From NCBI RefSeq assembly GCF_021298855.1, contig NZ_JAJTHI010000016.1, positions 1 to 64,000 on the forward strand: a DNA stretch of 64,000 nucleotides, given 5' to 3'. A program made the position numbers and the translations under genes. The DNA is from Gemmatimonas sp. GTDB taxonomy: Bacteria > Gemmatimonadota > Gemmatimonadetes > Gemmatimonadales > Gemmatimonadaceae. This document shows, piece after piece, positions 63,052 through 64,000 of this stretch; positions within the stretch are counted from its first letter, which is position 1; the number at the start of each line of letters is the position of its first letter. Under the pieces are notes generated by a model. The model saw nothing but the letters and a program-made list of their open reading frames with translations. It ran no database searches and was not told where the DNA came from.

Positions 63052-64000
63052 TGCATCCAGCGACGGCAACGGCGGCCGGCACGGGAACGACGCCAACGGC
63101 GGCGCGATCACGCCCGTTCAGCGACGGGGGTCGAGGGTTCAGGGTGGTGGGGGTGTGTGTCGGCCTCGTGCTTGGCGCCGCTGGCGAGCTGACGGCGCAG
63201 GCGACACGAGCGCCGGCTCGGCGGCCGGTCGCACGGCCGGCACCAGCCACACCCGTGGCCGCGCCAACATCACCCACCGTGATGGGCGACGATTCGCTCA
63301 CCATCAAGTTCGAGGTGAGCGGCATTCCCGTCATTCTGCGCCGTGTCACGGCCAACAACGTCGTGGCGGCCAATCTCTACCTCCTCGGCGGCTCACGGCA
63401 GCTCACCTCGGCCACGCAGGGGATCGAGCTGATGCTGCTGGAAGCCAGTGAGCGCGGCACGCAGAAGTACCCCCGGGACCTCCTGCGCACGAAGATGGCG
63501 CGGCTGGGGAGCGCCATTGGCGTGAGTGCCGGTGTCGATTGGACCAGCGTGGGCTTGCGCGCCACCACGGCGGGGTTCGACAGCACCTGGGCGATCATGG
63601 CCGATCGGATCGTGGCGCCGCGACTGGACCCGGCCGATGTGGAGTTCGTGCGCGAGCAGTTCGTCACGGCCGTGAGCCAGCGCAAGGACAGCCCCGACGC
63701 GCTGCTCGATTTCCTGGCCGACAGCATGACGTTCGACGGCCATCCGTACGCGCTCGAACCCACGGGCACCGAGGCCTCGCTCAAGGGCATCACGGGGGCG
63801 CAGCTGCGCGCGTATCACGCATCGCAGATGGTCACGTCGCGCATGATGCTGGTGGTGGTGGGCAACGTGTCACGCACGCGCGTGGAGAAGCTCGTGCGCG
63901 AAACCATCGGCCGGCTTCCCCGTGGCAGCTACGCCTGGAGCCCTCCCGCTCCGCCGGCCGACCTCCCGTCGGGCTACGTGGTGGAGAAGCGCGCGCTGCC
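63051..64000 (+). CDS. Exported M16-family protein without HxxEH (non-catalytic partner), 3' end outside window
   Basis: At least 316 residues of an M16 homologue; the C-terminus is beyond the right edge. A basic stretch and hydrophobic run (FRVVGVCVGLVLGAAGELTA) form a signal peptide. The M16 fold is clear (VILRRVTANNVVAANLYLLG, MMLVVVGNVSRTRVEKLV), but the zinc helix reads TQGIELMLLEASERG in place of HxxEH. It should be the substrate-binding half, as in two-subunit M16 enzymes; the Arg-Tyr pair expected near the C-terminus cannot be checked. It is translationally coupled to the catalytic partner. Confidence 0.9.
   Translation, partial: MHPATATAAGTGTTPTAARSRPFSDGGRGFRVVGVCVGLVLGAAGELTAQATRAPARRPVARPAPATPVAAPTSPTVMGDDSLTIKFEVSGIPVILRRVTANNVVAANLYLLGGSRQLTSATQGIELMLLEASERGTQKYPRDLLRTKMARLGSAIGVSAGVDWTSVGLRATTAGFDSTWAIMADRIVAPRLDPADVEFVREQFVTAVSQRKDSPDALLDFLADSMTFDGHPYALEPTGTEASLKGITGAQLRAYHASQMVTSRMMLVVVGNVSRTRVEKLVRETIGRLPRGSYAWSPPAPPADLPSGYVVEKRAL

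Overview
The window is a high-GC bacterial chromosome segment packed with coding sequence. It most resembles Gemmatimonadota (Gemmatimonas-like). The basis is gene content: DUF5916/CBM9-type outer-membrane proteins, exported S9, M20 and M16 peptidase homologues, paired exported amidohydrolases, a DUF1592-DUF1552-ankyrin cluster, a carboxypeptidase-regulatory/TonB-receptor-like barrel, and many Sec, lipoprotein or Tat signals ending in an AQ-type cleavage site. No rRNA, tRNA, CRISPR array, transposase or phage gene was seen. The amidase at the left edge and the M16 protein at the right edge are cut by the window.

Layout. 1-14 kb is an exported hydrolase region: amidase, RidA-like protein, S9 peptidase, a degenerate M20 homologue, a DUF5916 barrel, an esterase and two adjacent amidohydrolase genes, one of which lacks the HxH metal motif. 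14-18 kb holds an HD-GYP protein and a HEAT-like protein that appear to share an N-terminal domain. 18-32 kb is mixed housekeeping: DUF2071, DUF1289, a beta-lactamase-fold hydrolase, DUF4342, a NatAB-type ABC exporter, an alpha/beta hydrolase, an SDR, DUF3179, a zinc alcohol dehydrogenase, DinB-like, DUF952, an Ada-like zinc module, a lipoprotein cyclophilin, an exported HpcH/HpaI-like aldolase and SseA. 32-41 kb carries a BciA-type 8-vinyl reductase (a bacteriochlorophyll enzyme), a second amidase with a lipase, argG, a VOC protein and panE. 41-48 kb is a three-gene exported module of a c-type haem DUF1592 protein, a Tat-exported DUF1552 protein and an ankyrin protein. 48-64 kb has a divergent creatininase, a second DUF5916 protein, a NodB deacetylase, a beta-propeller protein next to a giant TonB-receptor-like protein, murB, and a catalytic/non-catalytic M16 pair.

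Overall, most of the window is cell-envelope and periplasmic catabolism of peptides and amides. Catalytic proteins repeatedly sit beside relatives that have lost metal ligands. Three intergenic elements built on a GCAGGNN-like heptamer, and one 350-bp mirrored array of 12-14-bp repeats upstream of the receptor-like gene, are the main non-coding structures. The region between sseA and a beta-barrel-like gene carries two stacked operator-like inverted repeats. BciA suggests that the strain, or a recent ancestor, makes bacteriochlorophyll; no other photosynthesis gene lies in the window.
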